Assembly (NCBI RefSeq): GCF_002217795.2
Contig: NZ_AP018823.1
Location: 2,728,001-2,792,000 of the forward strand
Reading direction: 5' to 3'
DNA from: Aquitalea magnusonii
GTDB lineage: Bacteria; Pseudomonadota; Gammaproteobacteria; Burkholderiales; Chromobacteriaceae
DNA: 64,000 nt
Part shown: piece after piece, positions 39,452-48,517 of the stretch
How the letters are laid out: each line of letters starts with the position of its first letter
How positions within the stretch are numbered: the stretch's first letter is position 1
Position numbers and translations under genes: made by a program
Notes under the pieces: generated by a model
Database searches by the model: none
Seen by the model: the letters and a program-made list of their open reading frames with translations, nothing else
What the model was told of the DNA's origin: nothing

Positions 39452-39808
39452 ATGCCCGGCACAACTGCCTCAGGCTGGCTACTGCTGGACGAATTCGGTT
39501 TTCACCACCAACTGGCCGCCCTGCCTGGCAATACCCTGATCCTGTTCGGTCAGCCCGGCTGCTCGGCCTGTCGCGCCTGGCAGCGCTTGCTGCAGGACTG
39601 GCAAGCCGAGCCGCTGCAGCAACTGGCCTATGTCGATGTGCAGCAAAGCATGGCCCTGGCTCATGCCTACGACATCTTCCACCTCCCCACCCTGCTGCTG
39701 TTTGTCAACGGCCAGTATCACGGGCAGTTGCGCAGCGCCATGCGGCGCGAGGCCTTCGCGCAGGCGCTGCAAACACTGCTGGCCAGCCCTCCGGACGAAG
39801 AGCCCTGA
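39452..39808 (+). CDS. Thioredoxin-like protein with a CSAC active site
   Basis: A 118-residue thioredoxin fold. The active-site dithiol is in GQPGCSACRAWQ (about residues 36-40), and the conserved cis-proline in FHLPTLLLF. There is no signal peptide, so it should be cytoplasmic. The CSAC in place of CGPC suggests a different redox potential and partner. It is probably cotranscribed with the Nudix gene. Confidence 0.85.
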   Translation: MPGTTASGWLLLDEFGFHHQLAALPGNTLILFGQPGCSACRAWQRLLQDWQAEPLQQLAYVDVQQSMALAHAYDIFHLPTLLLFVNGQYHGQLRSAMRREAFAQALQTLLASPPDEEP

Positions 39809-39831
39809 GCCCAGGCCTTGCTGCAGCAACA

Positions 39832-39859
39832 ACAAGGGCTGCCCGCGGGCAGCCCTTGT
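39832..39859. terminator. Bidirectional terminator, 28-bp perfect palindrome
   Basis: ACAAGGGCTGCCCG (39832-39845) is followed directly by its exact complement (39846-39859). It lies between the convergent thioredoxin gene (plus) and the membrane protein gene (minus), so it likely ends transcription from both sides. T content after the stem is modest on either strand. Confidence 0.7.
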
Positions 39860-39889
39860 CAGTTGGCGTGAAGGATGGCAGCACAGTGC

Positions 39890-40495
39890 TTACAAGTCAG
39901 TGCCTGCCTTGCTGGCAGCCGGCGCATCCACTGCCGGTGCCGTCGCCTCACCAACCGGTGCCAGCATATCTTGCGGAATGGTCACCCAGCCCATGCTGGC
40001 GGCCAGTTGCAAGGTCATCGCCAGCGTCAGCATGGCCACCGGGGCAAACAGCATCACCCCCAGCAGCACCCGCACACGACTGACCGCAGACACCACCGCC
40101 AGGCCATTCACCATCAATGCGATGGTCAGCAAGGACAAGGCCAGGTCGGCACCCAGCGCGGCATCGTCCGGCAGCCAGCTAGTCAGCGGCTCGACAAACT
40201 GCAGACTGTTGCACAGCACGATCAGACCGAACAGCGAGCCCGTAGGCTGCCACTTGGCCAGCCGCAGCCACACCGTGATGAACTGGGTGAACAACAGGGT
40301 TTCCAGCCAGGTAAACAGCAGCATGAACAGCATGCGGCCGGCAATATTGTTACCCAGTTCACCGGTGCCGCCACTGGCGACCAGACCGAGAACCGTCAGC
40401 AACAGTGCCGGCATCCAGCGCGGGTACTGGTATTGCTCCAGCGGCCCCACCCGGAAGCGTAGCAGGCCCAGCAGATCATCGATCAGACGGTGCAT
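39890..40495 (-). CDS. Integral membrane protein of unknown function
   Basis: A 201-residue protein with about five hydrophobic segments (for example WMPALLLTVLGLVASG and VRVLLGVMLFAPVAMLTLAM) and an Ala/Pro-rich C-terminus. The layout is reminiscent of Yip1-like proteins, but I cannot assign it. It starts nine bases after the purU stop on the same strand, so it is probably cotranscribed with purU. Confidence 0.65.
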   Translation of the reverse strand: MHRLIDDLLGLLRFRVGPLEQYQYPRWMPALLLTVLGLVASGGTGELGNNIAGRMLFMLLFTWLETLLFTQFITVWLRLAKWQPTGSLFGLIVLCNSLQFVEPLTSWLPDDAALGADLALSLLTIALMVNGLAVVSAVSRVRVLLGVMLFAPVAMLTLAMTLQLAASMGWVTIPQDMLAPVGEATAPAVDAPAASKAGTDL

Positions 40496-40504
40496 GATGC
40501 CGGC

Positions 40505-41368
40505 TCAGTCAAAGACAACAGTTTTGTTGGAATAGGACAGAATGCGGTCATCCACATGCCAGCGCACGGCACGGGACAGCACCACTTTTTCCAGATCGCG
40601 GCCTTTCTGGATCAGGTCTTCCACATCGTCACGGTGCGAAATGCGGGTCACTTCCTGCTCGATGATCGGACCTTCGTCCAGATCTTCCGTCACGTAATGG
40701 CTGGTCGCGCCAATCAGCTTCACACCGCGGGCAAAGGCGCGGTGATACGGCTTGGCACCATCGAATGCCGGCAGGAAGCTGTGGTGGATGTTAATCACCC
40801 GGTCCGGGTAGCGCTTGACGAACTCGCCGGACAGCACCTGCATATAACGCGCCAGCACGATGAAATCGGCACCAGCCTCTTCCAGCAGGCGGAACTGTTC
40901 GGCCTCGGCCTCGGCCTTGTTCTCACGCGTTACCGGCACAACGTGGAAGGGAATGCCGTTGAACTCCACCAGACGGCGGCAATCTTCGTGGTTGGAAATC
41001 ACCAGCGGAATATCGCAGTTCAGTTCGCCAATGCGCCAGCGGTGCAGCAGATCCACCAGGCAGTGTTCGTACTTGGATACGAAAATGGCCATGCGCGGCT
41101 TGCGGCTGGACAGGGAAACCTTCCAGGTCATATTGTGCTCGGCGGCAATCGGCTGAAACGCAGCGGCAAACGCATCCATCGGCAGGGTAAAGCCGTCCAG
41201 CTCCCACTGGATACGCATCAGGAACAGGTTCTCGCTGGTATCCTGATGCTGGTCGGCATGCATGATGTTGGCGTTGTAAGTCATCAGGAAATTGGCCAGG
41301 GCCGCTACCAGGCCCTTCTTGTCCGGCGCACTGATCAGCAGCGTGGCCGATTGACGGGTATTACTCAT
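40505..41368 (-). CDS. purU: Formyltetrahydrofolate deformylase
   Basis: A 287-residue protein with an N-terminal ACT domain ([34 protein letters not shown]) and a C-terminal formyltransferase fold. The catalytic set is visible as [11 protein letters not shown] and the later DEGPII. PurU hydrolyses 10-formyl-THF to formate and THF, balancing one-carbon pools; E. coli PurU is controlled by methionine and glycine. It lies downstream of folD on the same strand, which is consistent in function. Confidence 0.95.
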   Translation of the reverse strand: MSNTRQSATLLISAPDKKGLVAALANFLMTYNANIMHADQHQDTSENLFLMRIQWELDGFTLPMDAFAAAFQPIAAEHNMTWKVSLSSRKPRMAIFVSKYEHCLVDLLHRWRIGELNCDIPLVISNHEDCRRLVEFNGIPFHVVPVTRENKAEAEAEQFRLLEEAGADFIVLARYMQVLSGEFVKRYPDRVINIHHSFLPAFDGAKPYHRAFARGVKLIGATSHYVTEDLDEGPIIEQEVTRISHRDDVEDLIQKGRDLEKVVLSRAVRWHVDDRILSYSNKTVVFD

Positions 41369-41462
41369 TATTACAGTCTCTTTGTCATTACATGATCAAC
41401 GGCAGCCTTGCGGCTGTCACTTGCCAATTCCGCGTCGCCGTCACCATCCGGCAAAAGACAAA

Positions 41463-41505
41463 CGCCACACGCCGCAGGGATGACTACTCCCTGCAGACTG
41501 TGGCG
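41463..41505 (-). terminator. Probable terminator after folD
   Basis: Outer arms CGCCACA (41463-41469) and TGTGGCG (41499-41505), and inner arms CAGGGA (41475-41480) and TCCCTG (41488-41493), fold into one interrupted stem. On the minus strand it is followed by TTTGTCTTTT. It sits 20 bases after the folD stop and ahead of purU. Confidence 0.55.
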
Positions 41506-41524
41506 CTGGTTGCCGGTGACGGGA

Positions 41525-42376
41525 TCAGGCGTTCAGATTGGCCGAATCCAACGTATTCTGCAACAGCGTTGCCACGGTCATCGGACCGACACCACCCGGC
41601 ACCGGGGTGATGAAACTGGCGCGCTCGGCAGCGGTGGCGAATTCCACATCGCCAGCCAGCTTGCCGGTATCCAGGCGGTTGATACCCACATCAATCACCA
41701 CGGCACCGGGCTTGATCCACTCACCCTTGATGAAGCCGGGAATGCCCACCGCCGCCACCACGATGTCGGCCTGGGCCACTTCATGTGCCAGGTCGGCGGT
41801 GGCGCTGTGGCACACCGTCACCGTGGCACGGGCCAGCAGCATTTCCAGCGCCTGCGGACGACCAACGATATTGGATGCACCCACGATCACGGCCTTCTTG
41901 CCCTTGGGGTCGATGCCGTACTCTTCCAGCAGGGTCATCACACCACGCGGCGTGCAGGGACGCAGCAGCGGCATCTTGATGGCCAGCCGGCCCATATTAT
42001 AAGGGTGAAAACCATCGACATCCTTTTTCGGGTCGATGCGTTCGATCACGGCCTGCGGATCGATCTGCTTGGGCAGCGGCAGTTGAACCAGAATGCCATC
42101 CACCGTGGCATCGGCATTCAGGGTATCGATGATGTCCAGCAATGCCTGCTGGCTGGTATCCGCCGGCAGGTCGTAAGCCACCGAGCGGATGCCGGCCTTT
42201 TCGCAAGAGCGCTTCTTGCTGCCCACATACACGCTGGAGGCCGGGTCGTTGCCAACCAGAATGACCGCCAGTGCGGGTGCGCGCTTGCCTGCCGCCACCC
42301 GCTGTTTCACGCCTTCGCCTACCTTGGCGATGAGTTGTTCTGCTACTGCCTTACCATCAATGAGTTGCGCCGCCAT
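41525..42376 (-). CDS. folD: Bifunctional methylenetetrahydrofolate dehydrogenase/cyclohydrolase
   Basis: A 283-residue protein. It has [14 protein letters not shown], which includes the catalytic lysine, [12 protein letters not shown], and [14 protein letters not shown]. FolD interconverts 5,10-methylene-THF and 10-formyl-THF, the substrate of PurU downstream. The ATG at 42374-42376 gives [19 protein letters not shown], the family start; a longer in-frame extension is hydrophobic and AT-rich and is not FolD-like. Confidence 0.96.
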   Translation of the reverse strand: MAAQLIDGKAVAEQLIAKVGEGVKQRVAAGKRAPALAVILVGNDPASSVYVGSKKRSCEKAGIRSVAYDLPADTSQQALLDIIDTLNADATVDGILVQLPLPKQIDPQAVIERIDPKKDVDGFHPYNMGRLAIKMPLLRPCTPRGVMTLLEEYGIDPKGKKAVIVGASNIVGRPQALEMLLARATVTVCHSATADLAHEVAQADIVVAAVGIPGFIKGEWIKPGAVVIDVGINRLDTGKLAGDVEFATAAERASFITPVPGGVGPMTVATLLQNTLDSANLNA

Positions 42377-42594
42377 GCCTGATTCCGTATGGAACTTGAA
42401 AAGAGGCGGCAATTTTCTCATTTTTTGGCTTTTTACGAAACCACAAAAATACATTAGGAATAATTTCACGTAAAGAAAAATTCGCAAAATAAGCATCTAT
42501 ATATCATGCAGTTAGTCCCGCTACGGCTACAGCCGGGCGCAGGATGGACCACACCGGGGTTGAACGCCCTCCCAAAAAAGATTGCAACTCGGTG

Positions 42595-42623
42595 TTGACA
42601 GGAAAAGGGCCTATCCGTATAGT
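42595..42623 (+). promoter_or_regulatory. Strong sigma-70 promoter of the tRNA operon
   Basis: TTGACA (42595-42600), a 17-base spacer and TATAGT (42618-42623) make a near-consensus promoter. The start site would be near 42630, nine bases before tRNA-Pro. The rest of 42377-42594 is an AT-rich folD leader followed by a GC-rich stretch with nothing recognisable. Confidence 0.9.
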
Positions 42624-42638
42624 TGCGGTCTCTGTCGT

Positions 42639-42715
42639 CGGGGCGTAGCGCAGCCTGGTAGCGCACCTGATTTGGGATCAGGGGGTCGCGAGTTCGAATC
42701 CCGCCGCCCCGACCA
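42639..42715 (+). tRNA. tRNA-Pro (TGG)
   Basis: The acceptor arms CGGGGCG and CGCCCCG pair, the anticodon stem is CCTGA-TTTGGGA-TCAGG with anticodon TGG, the T loop is GTTCGAATC, and CCA is encoded. Length 77. First gene of the tRNA cluster. Confidence 0.96.
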
Positions 42716-42734
42716 GAAAAAGCCCGATAAGTGA

Positions 42735-42811
42735 GTGCCCGTAGCTCAACTGGATAGAGCACCGGCCTTCTAAGCCGGGGGTTACAGGTTCGATTCCTGT
42801 CGGGCGCGCCA
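42735..42811 (+). tRNA. tRNA-Arg (TCT)
   Basis: The acceptor arms GTGCCCG and CGGGCGC pair with one G-U. The anticodon stem-loop CCGGC-CTTCTAA-GCCGG gives TCT, and the T loop is GTTCGATTC. CCA is encoded. It follows tRNA-Pro after 19 bases. Confidence 0.96.
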
Positions 42812-42863
42812 GTACCCCAGTTTTTGTAGTCACTGGCAGTCGTTGTAGAATGCAGTACCCTGT

Positions 42864-42940
42864 GGTGGATGTAGCTCAGTTGGTAGAGTCCAGGATTGTG
42901 ATTCCTGTTGTCGTGGGTTCGAGCCCCATCATCCACCCCA
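42864..42940 (+). tRNA. tRNA-His (GTG), copy 1
   Basis: The sequence starts with the extra G(-1) typical of tRNA-His and closely follows the E. coli tRNA-His layout. The anticodon loop TTGTGAT gives GTG between CAGGA and TCCTG. CCA is encoded at 42938-42940. Confidence 0.96.
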
Positions 42941-42989
42941 CCCTCTTTCAGACGGCCAGCCCCAGGCTGGCAAGTCAACCCGCTTCGGC

Positions 42990-43066
42990 GGTGGATGTAG
43001 CTCAGTTGGTAGAGTCCAGGATTGTGATTCCTGTTGTCGTGGGTTCGAGCCCCATCATCCACCCCA
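42990..43066 (+). tRNA. tRNA-His (GTG), copy 2
   Basis: An exact second copy of the tRNA-His at 42864, 49 bases further on, including G(-1), anticodon GTG and CCA. A recent tandem duplication is the simplest explanation. Confidence 0.96.
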
Positions 43067-43076
43067 GTCTTGCAAG

Positions 43077-43102
43077 AAAAACCCGGCCATGGCCGGGTTT
43101 TT
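43077..43102 (+). terminator. Intrinsic terminator of the tRNA operon
   Basis: AAAAACCCGGCCA (43077-43089) pairs perfectly with TGGCCGGGTTTTT (43090-43102), and more T follows. It lies ten bases after the second tRNA-His. Confidence 0.93.
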
Positions 43103-43158
43103 CTTTTGCTTCTGGCAAAATCTTTCACATTTGCGACCCAAACCTACACGATGCCCTC

Positions 43159-43211
43159 TTGTCTGACAATGGAAGCCCCGTATAATCGAATACATTTGCA
43201 TTTATCCGATT
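43159..43211 (+). promoter_or_regulatory. Promoter and dyad operator of the GntR gene
   Basis: TTGTCT (43159-43164) and TATAAT (43181-43186) are 16 bases apart. AATCGAATA (43184-43192) and TATCCGATT (43203-43211) are 9-bp inverted arms with one mismatch, overlapping the -10 and the start site. This is a natural place for autorepression by the GntR product. Confidence 0.6.
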
Positions 43212-43232
43212 GACTGACAGACCCTAAAAACC

Positions 43233-43904
43233 ATGACTACCCTGCAGCCGATCAAGCGCCAGACGCTGACCAGTGCCGTAACCGAATCGCTTCGCCAGCG
43301 ACTGCTCTCCGGAGAATTCGTCGACGGCCAGCAATTGCGCCAGGAAGCGCTATCCAATGAATACGGCGTCAGCCGCGTGCCGGTACGCGAAGCCCTGCGC
43401 CAACTGGAAGCCGAAGGGCTGATCCAGATTATCGACCACAAGGGCGCCGTGGTGTCCAAGCTGTCGCTGGAAGACGTGCTGGAACTGCTGGAAATCCGCG
43501 CCATGCTGGAAGGCTCGGTGCTCAAGGCATCGATTCCCTGTCAAACCCCGGCCGACATTGCCCTGGCCGAGCAGACCCTGCACGAATTCGAAGTCGCCCT
43601 GCAGAAGAACGATGTGCGTCACTGGGGTGAGCTCAACGCGCGCTTCCACCTGGCGCTGTACCGTGCGGCCAAGCGCCCCAATACCCTGGCGCTGATTGAA
43701 CAACTGCACAACAAGACCGACCGCTACACCCGCATGCAGATCCTGTTTACCCGCACCATGGAGCGCGCCCACGAGGAGCACACCCGGCTGCTGGAACTGT
43801 GCAAGCAAGGCGCGGCCGAGGAAGCCGCAGAGTTCATCCGCTTCCACATCCTGTCTGCCGGCCACGCACTGGAGCACTACCTGCAGGGGCAGCAAGGCCA
43901 CTAA
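43233..43904 (+). CDS. GntR-family (FadR/FCD subfamily) transcriptional regulator
   Basis: A 223-residue regulator. The winged helix (LRQEALSNEYGVSRVPVREA, LRQLEAEGLIQI) is at about 35-75. The C-terminal helical FCD domain carries the metal-ligand pattern, with HLALYRAA, EEHTRLLELC and FHILSAGHAL. FCD regulators usually sense organic acids or related metabolites bound near a metal. The target is unknown, and the closest dyad is in its own promoter. Confidence 0.92.
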   Translation: MTTLQPIKRQTLTSAVTESLRQRLLSGEFVDGQQLRQEALSNEYGVSRVPVREALRQLEAEGLIQIIDHKGAVVSKLSLEDVLELLEIRAMLEGSVLKASIPCQTPADIALAEQTLHEFEVALQKNDVRHWGELNARFHLALYRAAKRPNTLALIEQLHNKTDRYTRMQILFTRTMERAHEEHTRLLELCKQGAAEEAAEFIRFHILSAGHALEHYLQGQQGH

Positions 43905-43927
43905 GCCTGCCACACACCACACCCGCC

Positions 43928-43954
43928 ACGACCAGCCCAGCGCTGGTCGTTTTG
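43928..43954 (+). terminator. Terminator after the GntR gene
   Basis: ACGACCAGC (43928-43936) pairs with GCTGGTCGT (43942-43950) around a five-base loop, followed by TTTTGCTT. It lies between this gene and the convergent LysR gene. Confidence 0.8.
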
Positions 43955-43967
43955 CTTATGGCCCGGA

Positions 43968-44888
43968 CTACACCCCCTGGTACGGCTGGTAGGTGCTGCG
44001 CCAGCGCTCCGCCTCCACCCGCAGGCAATCCGCCAGTTGCAAGGTAGCCGGACCGGCAAGCGCCGGATCGGCCAGAATCAGATATAGCGCCGCCTTGCGC
44101 AAAGCACCATGCGCCAATGGCAAGGGCTTGAGCCGCCCGGCGGCCACGCCGTCGGCAATGCGGTGCCAGGCCAGCCAGCCAAAGGCAAAGCCCTGCTCCA
44201 CCGCAGCAATGGCCGTTTCCGGTTGCGACACTGTCCAGCGCTGCCAGGCCCCCAGCCAGCCCTCATCGCGCGGCTGGCGCTGGCCGGAGTCGCGCAACAC
44301 CACTTGCACATGCTGCTGCAAGTCTTCCATTTCCAGCGCCCGTCCCAGGCGGTGCAAGGGATGATCCGGCGCGGCACAGGCGACAAACTCAGCCTCCAGC
44401 AGCCAGTCACCCAGAAAACCCTGCGGCACCCGCCCCGCCACCGCCAGCTCCACCTGCTGGCCATGCAGCGCATCATCCGCGCCGGACATCACCACCTCGT
44501 GCATCTGCAGGCGGGTACTGGGGCAATGGCTGGCAAACTGCCCCAGCGCCGGCAATAGCGCCGGCGTGGGAAACAAGCTGTCCACCGCCAGCCGTACTTC
44601 GGCCTCCCAGCCTTGCAGCAAGGAGCGCGCCTTCTCTTCCAGCCGCAATGATGCCGCCAGCACATTTTGCGCATCGCGCAGCAACACCTCGCCTGCCGGA
44701 GTAAGCCGCATGCGCCGTCCTTGCGCCTGCAGCAAGGCAACACCCAGTTGCTGCTGCAATTGCGCCACCATATAGCTGACTGAAGACTGGCTGCGGTGCA
44801 TGGCCTTGGCCGCCTGGGCAAAGCCGCCCTCACGGACAATGCATTGCAAGACCTGCCATTGCTCCCAGGTGGTTTTAGCCTGTTTCAT
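43968..44888 (-). CDS. LysR-family transcriptional regulator
   Basis: A 306-residue regulator. The N-terminal helix-turn-helix is GFAQAAKAMHRSQSSVSYMV, followed by the usual LysR effector-binding domain with DHPLHRLGRAL. The ATG at 44886-44888 gives MKQAKTTWEQWQVLQCIV, the family start; the in-frame extension upstream is AT-rich and not LysR-like. It is divergent from the pirin pair with 125 bases between, so it probably controls them. The inducer is not evident. Confidence 0.92.
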   Translation of the reverse strand: MKQAKTTWEQWQVLQCIVREGGFAQAAKAMHRSQSSVSYMVAQLQQQLGVALLQAQGRRMRLTPAGEVLLRDAQNVLAASLRLEEKARSLLQGWEAEVRLAVDSLFPTPALLPALGQFASHCPSTRLQMHEVVMSGADDALHGQQVELAVAGRVPQGFLGDWLLEAEFVACAAPDHPLHRLGRALEMEDLQQHVQVVLRDSGQRQPRDEGWLGAWQRWTVSQPETAIAAVEQGFAFGWLAWHRIADGVAAGRLKPLPLAHGALRKAALYLILADPALAGPATLQLADCLRVEAERWRSTYQPYQGV

Positions 44889-45013
44889 ACATTTGATTTT
44901 TCGATTAATTACTACTGATTTTTGCGCTTTTTTATTCAAATTTCCACTGTAATAATGCAGTCCATGATCAACGGCCAGGCCCAGCAACGCCGGCCCCGAC
45001 AAGGAGATGCAAG

Positions 45014-45868
45014 ATGAGCACACACAACATCAGCCGCGAAGTGGAACGCCTGGTCAATGGCATGGAGGTTTCAGACGGTGCCGGTGTCCGCCTGTTGCGG
45101 GTACTGACCCACGACCTGCAACGCCGGCTGGACCCCTTCCTGATGCTGGACGAATTCCGTTCCGACAATCCGGACGACTATATTGCCGGCTTTCCGGACC
45201 ACCCGCACCGTGGCTTCGAAACCGTCACCTACATGCTGGATGGCCGCATGCGTCACCGCGACAGCACCGGACAGGAGGGCCTGCTGGGACCGGGCGGCGT
45301 GCAGTGGATGACTGCCGGGCGCGGCCTGATTCACTCCGAGCTGCCAGAGCAGGAAGACGGCCTGATGCATGGCTTCCAGCTATGGGTGAACCTGCCGGCC
45401 AAGAACAAGATGATAGACCCGTGGTATCGCGACATCCCCGCGGCGGAAATTCCCGAACTGGACAGCGCCCAGGGCAGCCGCCTGCGGCTGATTGCCGGTA
45501 GCGTGGACAAGCAGCCTGCGGCCATCCAGCGCCCGGATACCGAGCCGCTGTATCTGGATGTGCATCTGGCCGCCGGACAGGATGAATTCCTCGCCATTCC
45601 GGCAGGCCATAATGCATTCATCTATGTTTATCAGGGTGAGCTGGAAGCGGGCAGTCACGGCCAGCCGGTGAAGCAGCGCCAGATGGCTATTCTGGCCAAT
45701 GATGCTGCAGCCGGCGGCATCCGCATCACCAGCGCCGCACCAGCGCGCTTCCTGCTGGTGGCGGGCAAGCCCTTGAACGAGCCGATTGCCCAGTGGGGGC
45801 CGTTCGTGATGAATACCCGTGCCGAACTGGAAGCGGCGGCTGACGATTTCCGCAATGGTCGTTTCTGA
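45014..45868 (+). CDS. Pirin family protein 1
   Basis: A 284-residue bicupin starting MSTHNISREVERLVNGMEVS. The pirin signature is seen in FPDHPHRGFETVTYMLDGRM and, later, GRGLIHSELP. The metal ligands are the two histidines of HPHRG and the later His and Glu. Some pirins are quercetin dioxygenases; others are redox regulators. AAGGAG is seven bases before the ATG. A second pirin follows and LysR is divergent. Confidence 0.92.
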   Translation: MSTHNISREVERLVNGMEVSDGAGVRLLRVLTHDLQRRLDPFLMLDEFRSDNPDDYIAGFPDHPHRGFETVTYMLDGRMRHRDSTGQEGLLGPGGVQWMTAGRGLIHSELPEQEDGLMHGFQLWVNLPAKNKMIDPWYRDIPAAEIPELDSAQGSRLRLIAGSVDKQPAAIQRPDTEPLYLDVHLAAGQDEFLAIPAGHNAFIYVYQGELEAGSHGQPVKQRQMAILANDAAAGGIRITSAAPARFLLVAGKPLNEPIAQWGPFVMNTRAELEAAADDFRNGRF

Positions 45869-45929
45869 AACCACCCCCGCAGCCGCGCCGGCCAGACTGG
45901 CTGGCCGGCTTTCCACCGGAGCCGCCAAG

Positions 45930-46805
45930 ATGAACACATGGAGTGAGCGCATCAGCGCCAAAACCAGCGATATCGGCTTTGCGGTGCGCCGCCTGCTGCC
46001 CAGCCGTAGCGCACGCCATATCGGCCCCTTCATTTTTCTGGACCACATGGGCCCCGCCCACTTCAATCTGGATCAACGCGATAACGACGTGCGGCCGCAC
46101 CCGCATATCGGTCTGGCCACCCTCACCTATCTGTTCAGCGGCGCGCTGATGCACCGTGACAGCCTGGGTAGCGTGCAGCGCATTGAGCCGGGCGCGGCCA
46201 ACCTGATGATTGCCGGGCGTGGCATCGTGCATTCGGAACGCATTCCGGAGGACATCCGCCGCAGCGGCACCCCGGTGGAAGGCCTGCAACTGTGGCTGGC
46301 CTTGCCGGTGGCACTGGAAGAATGCGCACCGGCCTTCATCCACTACGACCGCGGCGCCCTGCCCTCATGGCAGCAGGATGGCTGCCGGATACAACTGGTA
46401 TTGGGCGATGCCTGGGGCCGCAGCGCACCGGTAGCCTTTCCCGGTGACGCACTGTATGCCGTGGTGGAGATGGATGCCGGAGCAACACTGGACATTCCGC
46501 CGGGCTTTGCCGAGCGTGGCATTTATCTGGCCAGCGGCAGCATCAGCCTGGGCGATGAAAACCTGGCCAGTGGCGAACTGGGCCTGCTGCCGGAGACGGC
46601 CACACCGCTGTGCATTACCGCCCGCGAGCCCAGCCGCCTGGCGCTGCTGGCCGGCCCGACGCCGGATGCCCACCGCATTCTGGACTGGAACTTCGTCTCC
46701 ACCCGGCTGGAGCGCATCCGCCAGGCCAGGGACGACTGGCAGCAGGGACGCTTTGCCCCGGTGCCGGGCGAAACCGAGTTTATCCCCTTGCCATCACGCT
46801 CTTGA
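45930..46805 (+). CDS. Pirin family protein 2
   Basis: A 291-residue pirin with RPHPHIGLATLTYLFSGALM and AGRGIVHSERIPEDI, and the same histidine ligands. The ATG at 45930 (MNTWSERISAKTSDIG) is favoured by the preceding GGAG; an earlier ATG at 45855 would overlap the first pirin. It is only partly similar to pirin 1, so the pair is an old duplication or two separate recruits rather than a recent copy. Confidence 0.9.
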   Translation: MNTWSERISAKTSDIGFAVRRLLPSRSARHIGPFIFLDHMGPAHFNLDQRDNDVRPHPHIGLATLTYLFSGALMHRDSLGSVQRIEPGAANLMIAGRGIVHSERIPEDIRRSGTPVEGLQLWLALPVALEECAPAFIHYDRGALPSWQQDGCRIQLVLGDAWGRSAPVAFPGDALYAVVEMDAGATLDIPPGFAERGIYLASGSISLGDENLASGELGLLPETATPLCITAREPSRLALLAGPTPDAHRILDWNFVSTRLERIRQARDDWQQGRFAPVPGETEFIPLPSRS

Positions 46806-47028
46806 TACCGTCTTCCGACAGACTGTTTCGAAGTCAATGCGGCTGGCGCACGGCAGCGCCAGCCTTAACCAGAAACCCCTGACCACGCAGGGTTGAATTC
46901 TCTTAATCTATCAAAGATATTTTCTTTTGGAATGATAAGTACTTTCCACAGTCCCTCAGTTGCGGTGACCAGAAACTCCAGTTCTGGCGTCATGCTGTGG
47001 CCAACAGAATTTGTCGATGGAGAAGATC

Positions 47029-48354
47029 ATGTTCAACCGCAAGTTGCATGCACAACTGGAAACTCAAGCCGCAACCAATCAGGAGCTGCAGGGCTTGCTG
47101 GACGCAGTCAGCGCCTCTACCGCCATCATCCGCTTTGATCTGGACTGCAAGGTCATCCACGCGAACGAAAACTTTGCCCGGACCATGGGTTATGCCAGCG
47201 CCGCCGAGCTGATTGGCCTGCATCACCGCAGCTTCTGCGATGCGGCCTATGCCAACTCCAACGACTACGCCAGCTTCTGGACAAGCCTGCAGCGCGGCCA
47301 ACCCTTCTCCGGCCTGATCAAGCGCAAGAAGAAAGACGGCAGCCCTGTCTGGCTGGAAGCCAGTTACAACCCGGTACACGATGGCAGCGGCAAGCTGACA
47401 GGCTACGTCAAGTTTGCCAGTGACGTGACCGACAAGGTCATCGACGCGCAGAAAAACCAGGCCGCACTGACTGCCATCGACCGCTCGATGGCAGTCATCG
47501 AGTTCCAGCCAGACGGCACCATTATCCGGGCCAATAGCAACTTCCTGAACACCATGGCTTATGCCAAGGAAGAGCTGATCGGGCGCAATCACCGTCAACT
47601 GTGCAGCAACGACATGGTACAAAGCGAAGGCTACCAGCGCTTGTGGAACAATCTGCGCAGCGGGCAGTTCTTTTCCGGCCGCATTGTCCGGCTGGCCCGT
47701 GATGGCAGTGAACGCTGGCTGGAAGCCACTTATAACCCGGTATTCGATACCGAAGGCAAGGTGATATCCATCATCAAGTTCGCCACCGACATCACTGAAG
47801 CCGTCAAGCGGCAGCGCCAGGAGCAGGATAGTGCGGTGTTTGCGTTCAACACCTCACAGCAGACCCGTCACTGGGCTGACGAGGGGGTCAGCAGCGTACA
47901 GCAGGCGGTACACGAAATAGAAGACATGGCGGTTGATATTGCGCGTGCCGGTGATAATGTCCAGCAGCTAGGCACAAACTCCGAGCACATCGGCAGCATC
48001 GTGCAGACCATCAAGGACATCGCGGATCAGACCAATCTGCTGGCGCTGAACGCCGCCATCGAAGCCGCACGAGCAGGCGAAATGGGACGCGGCTTTGCCG
48101 TGGTGGCCGATGAGGTGCGCAAGCTGGCAGAGCGCACCAGTGCGTCCACGGCGGAAATCTCGCAGATGGTGTCATCCATCCAGACCAGCACCGGAGCGGC
48201 CGTGGACAGCATGGGCGTGATTGGCATCAAGGCACGTTCCAGCGTGGACAATGTCGGCAAGGTAGGCGACATCATTACCCAGATCCGCAGCGGGGCAGAA
48301 TCGGTTGTCACGGCCATTCAGCAAATCGCCAGTGAACGCGGCGTCAATACCTGA
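47029..48354 (+). CDS. Soluble chemoreceptor with two PAS domains
   Basis: A 441-residue protein without membrane spans. Two similar PAS domains lie at about 20-140 ([20 protein letters not shown]) and 145-265 ([18 protein letters not shown]), each ending in the PAC motif (EASYNPVHD and EATYNPVFD). The MCP signalling tip is [20 protein letters not shown] followed by [20 protein letters not shown]. It is related to Aer-like energy-taxis receptors but has no HAMP or anchor. GGAG six bases upstream supports the ATG at 47029. The C-terminus is short and lacks a CheR-binding pentapeptide. The leader 46806-47028 contains nested inverted repeats (CCAGAA/TTCTGG within CCACAG/CTGTGG). Confidence 0.88.
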   Translation: MFNRKLHAQLETQAATNQELQGLLDAVSASTAIIRFDLDCKVIHANENFARTMGYASAAELIGLHHRSFCDAAYANSNDYASFWTSLQRGQPFSGLIKRKKKDGSPVWLEASYNPVHDGSGKLTGYVKFASDVTDKVIDAQKNQAALTAIDRSMAVIEFQPDGTIIRANSNFLNTMAYAKEELIGRNHRQLCSNDMVQSEGYQRLWNNLRSGQFFSGRIVRLARDGSERWLEATYNPVFDTEGKVISIIKFATDITEAVKRQRQEQDSAVFAFNTSQQTRHWADEGVSSVQQAVHEIEDMAVDIARAGDNVQQLGTNSEHIGSIVQTIKDIADQTNLLALNAAIEAARAGEMGRGFAVVADEVRKLAERTSASTAEISQMVSSIQTSTGAAVDSMGVIGIKARSSVDNVGKVGDIITQIRSGAESVVTAIQQIASERGVNT

Positions 48355-48517
48355 GCAACAAGGGCCATGCCTGCGCGCTTGACAGCAGCAAGGCGTCGCC
48401 AGTGCAAGCCACACGGATGCGGACAGTCGCTGTCATACGGCAAGCAGGCAAAAGCCGGTAACAGGATGTTCCTTGCCGGCGTGTTTAGCCGGCCAAGTAT
48501 CGCAGCTTGTCCAGGCA

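Noticed and set aside
41369..41524. A folate riboswitch between folD and purU
   Set aside because: The only structure visible is a simple interrupted stem with a T-rich tail, better read as a terminator for folD.
42466..43128. A 220-codon frame across the tRNA cluster on the minus strand with repeated DDGARTHDNRNHNPGLYQLS-type text
   Set aside because: It is the antisense translation of the tRNA-His and neighbouring tRNA genes, a well-known annotation artefact.
46806..47028. A flagellar sigma-28 promoter upstream of the chemoreceptor
   Set aside because: No TAAA-N15-GCCGATAA-like sequence was found; the nested inverted repeats there are short and of unclear meaning.
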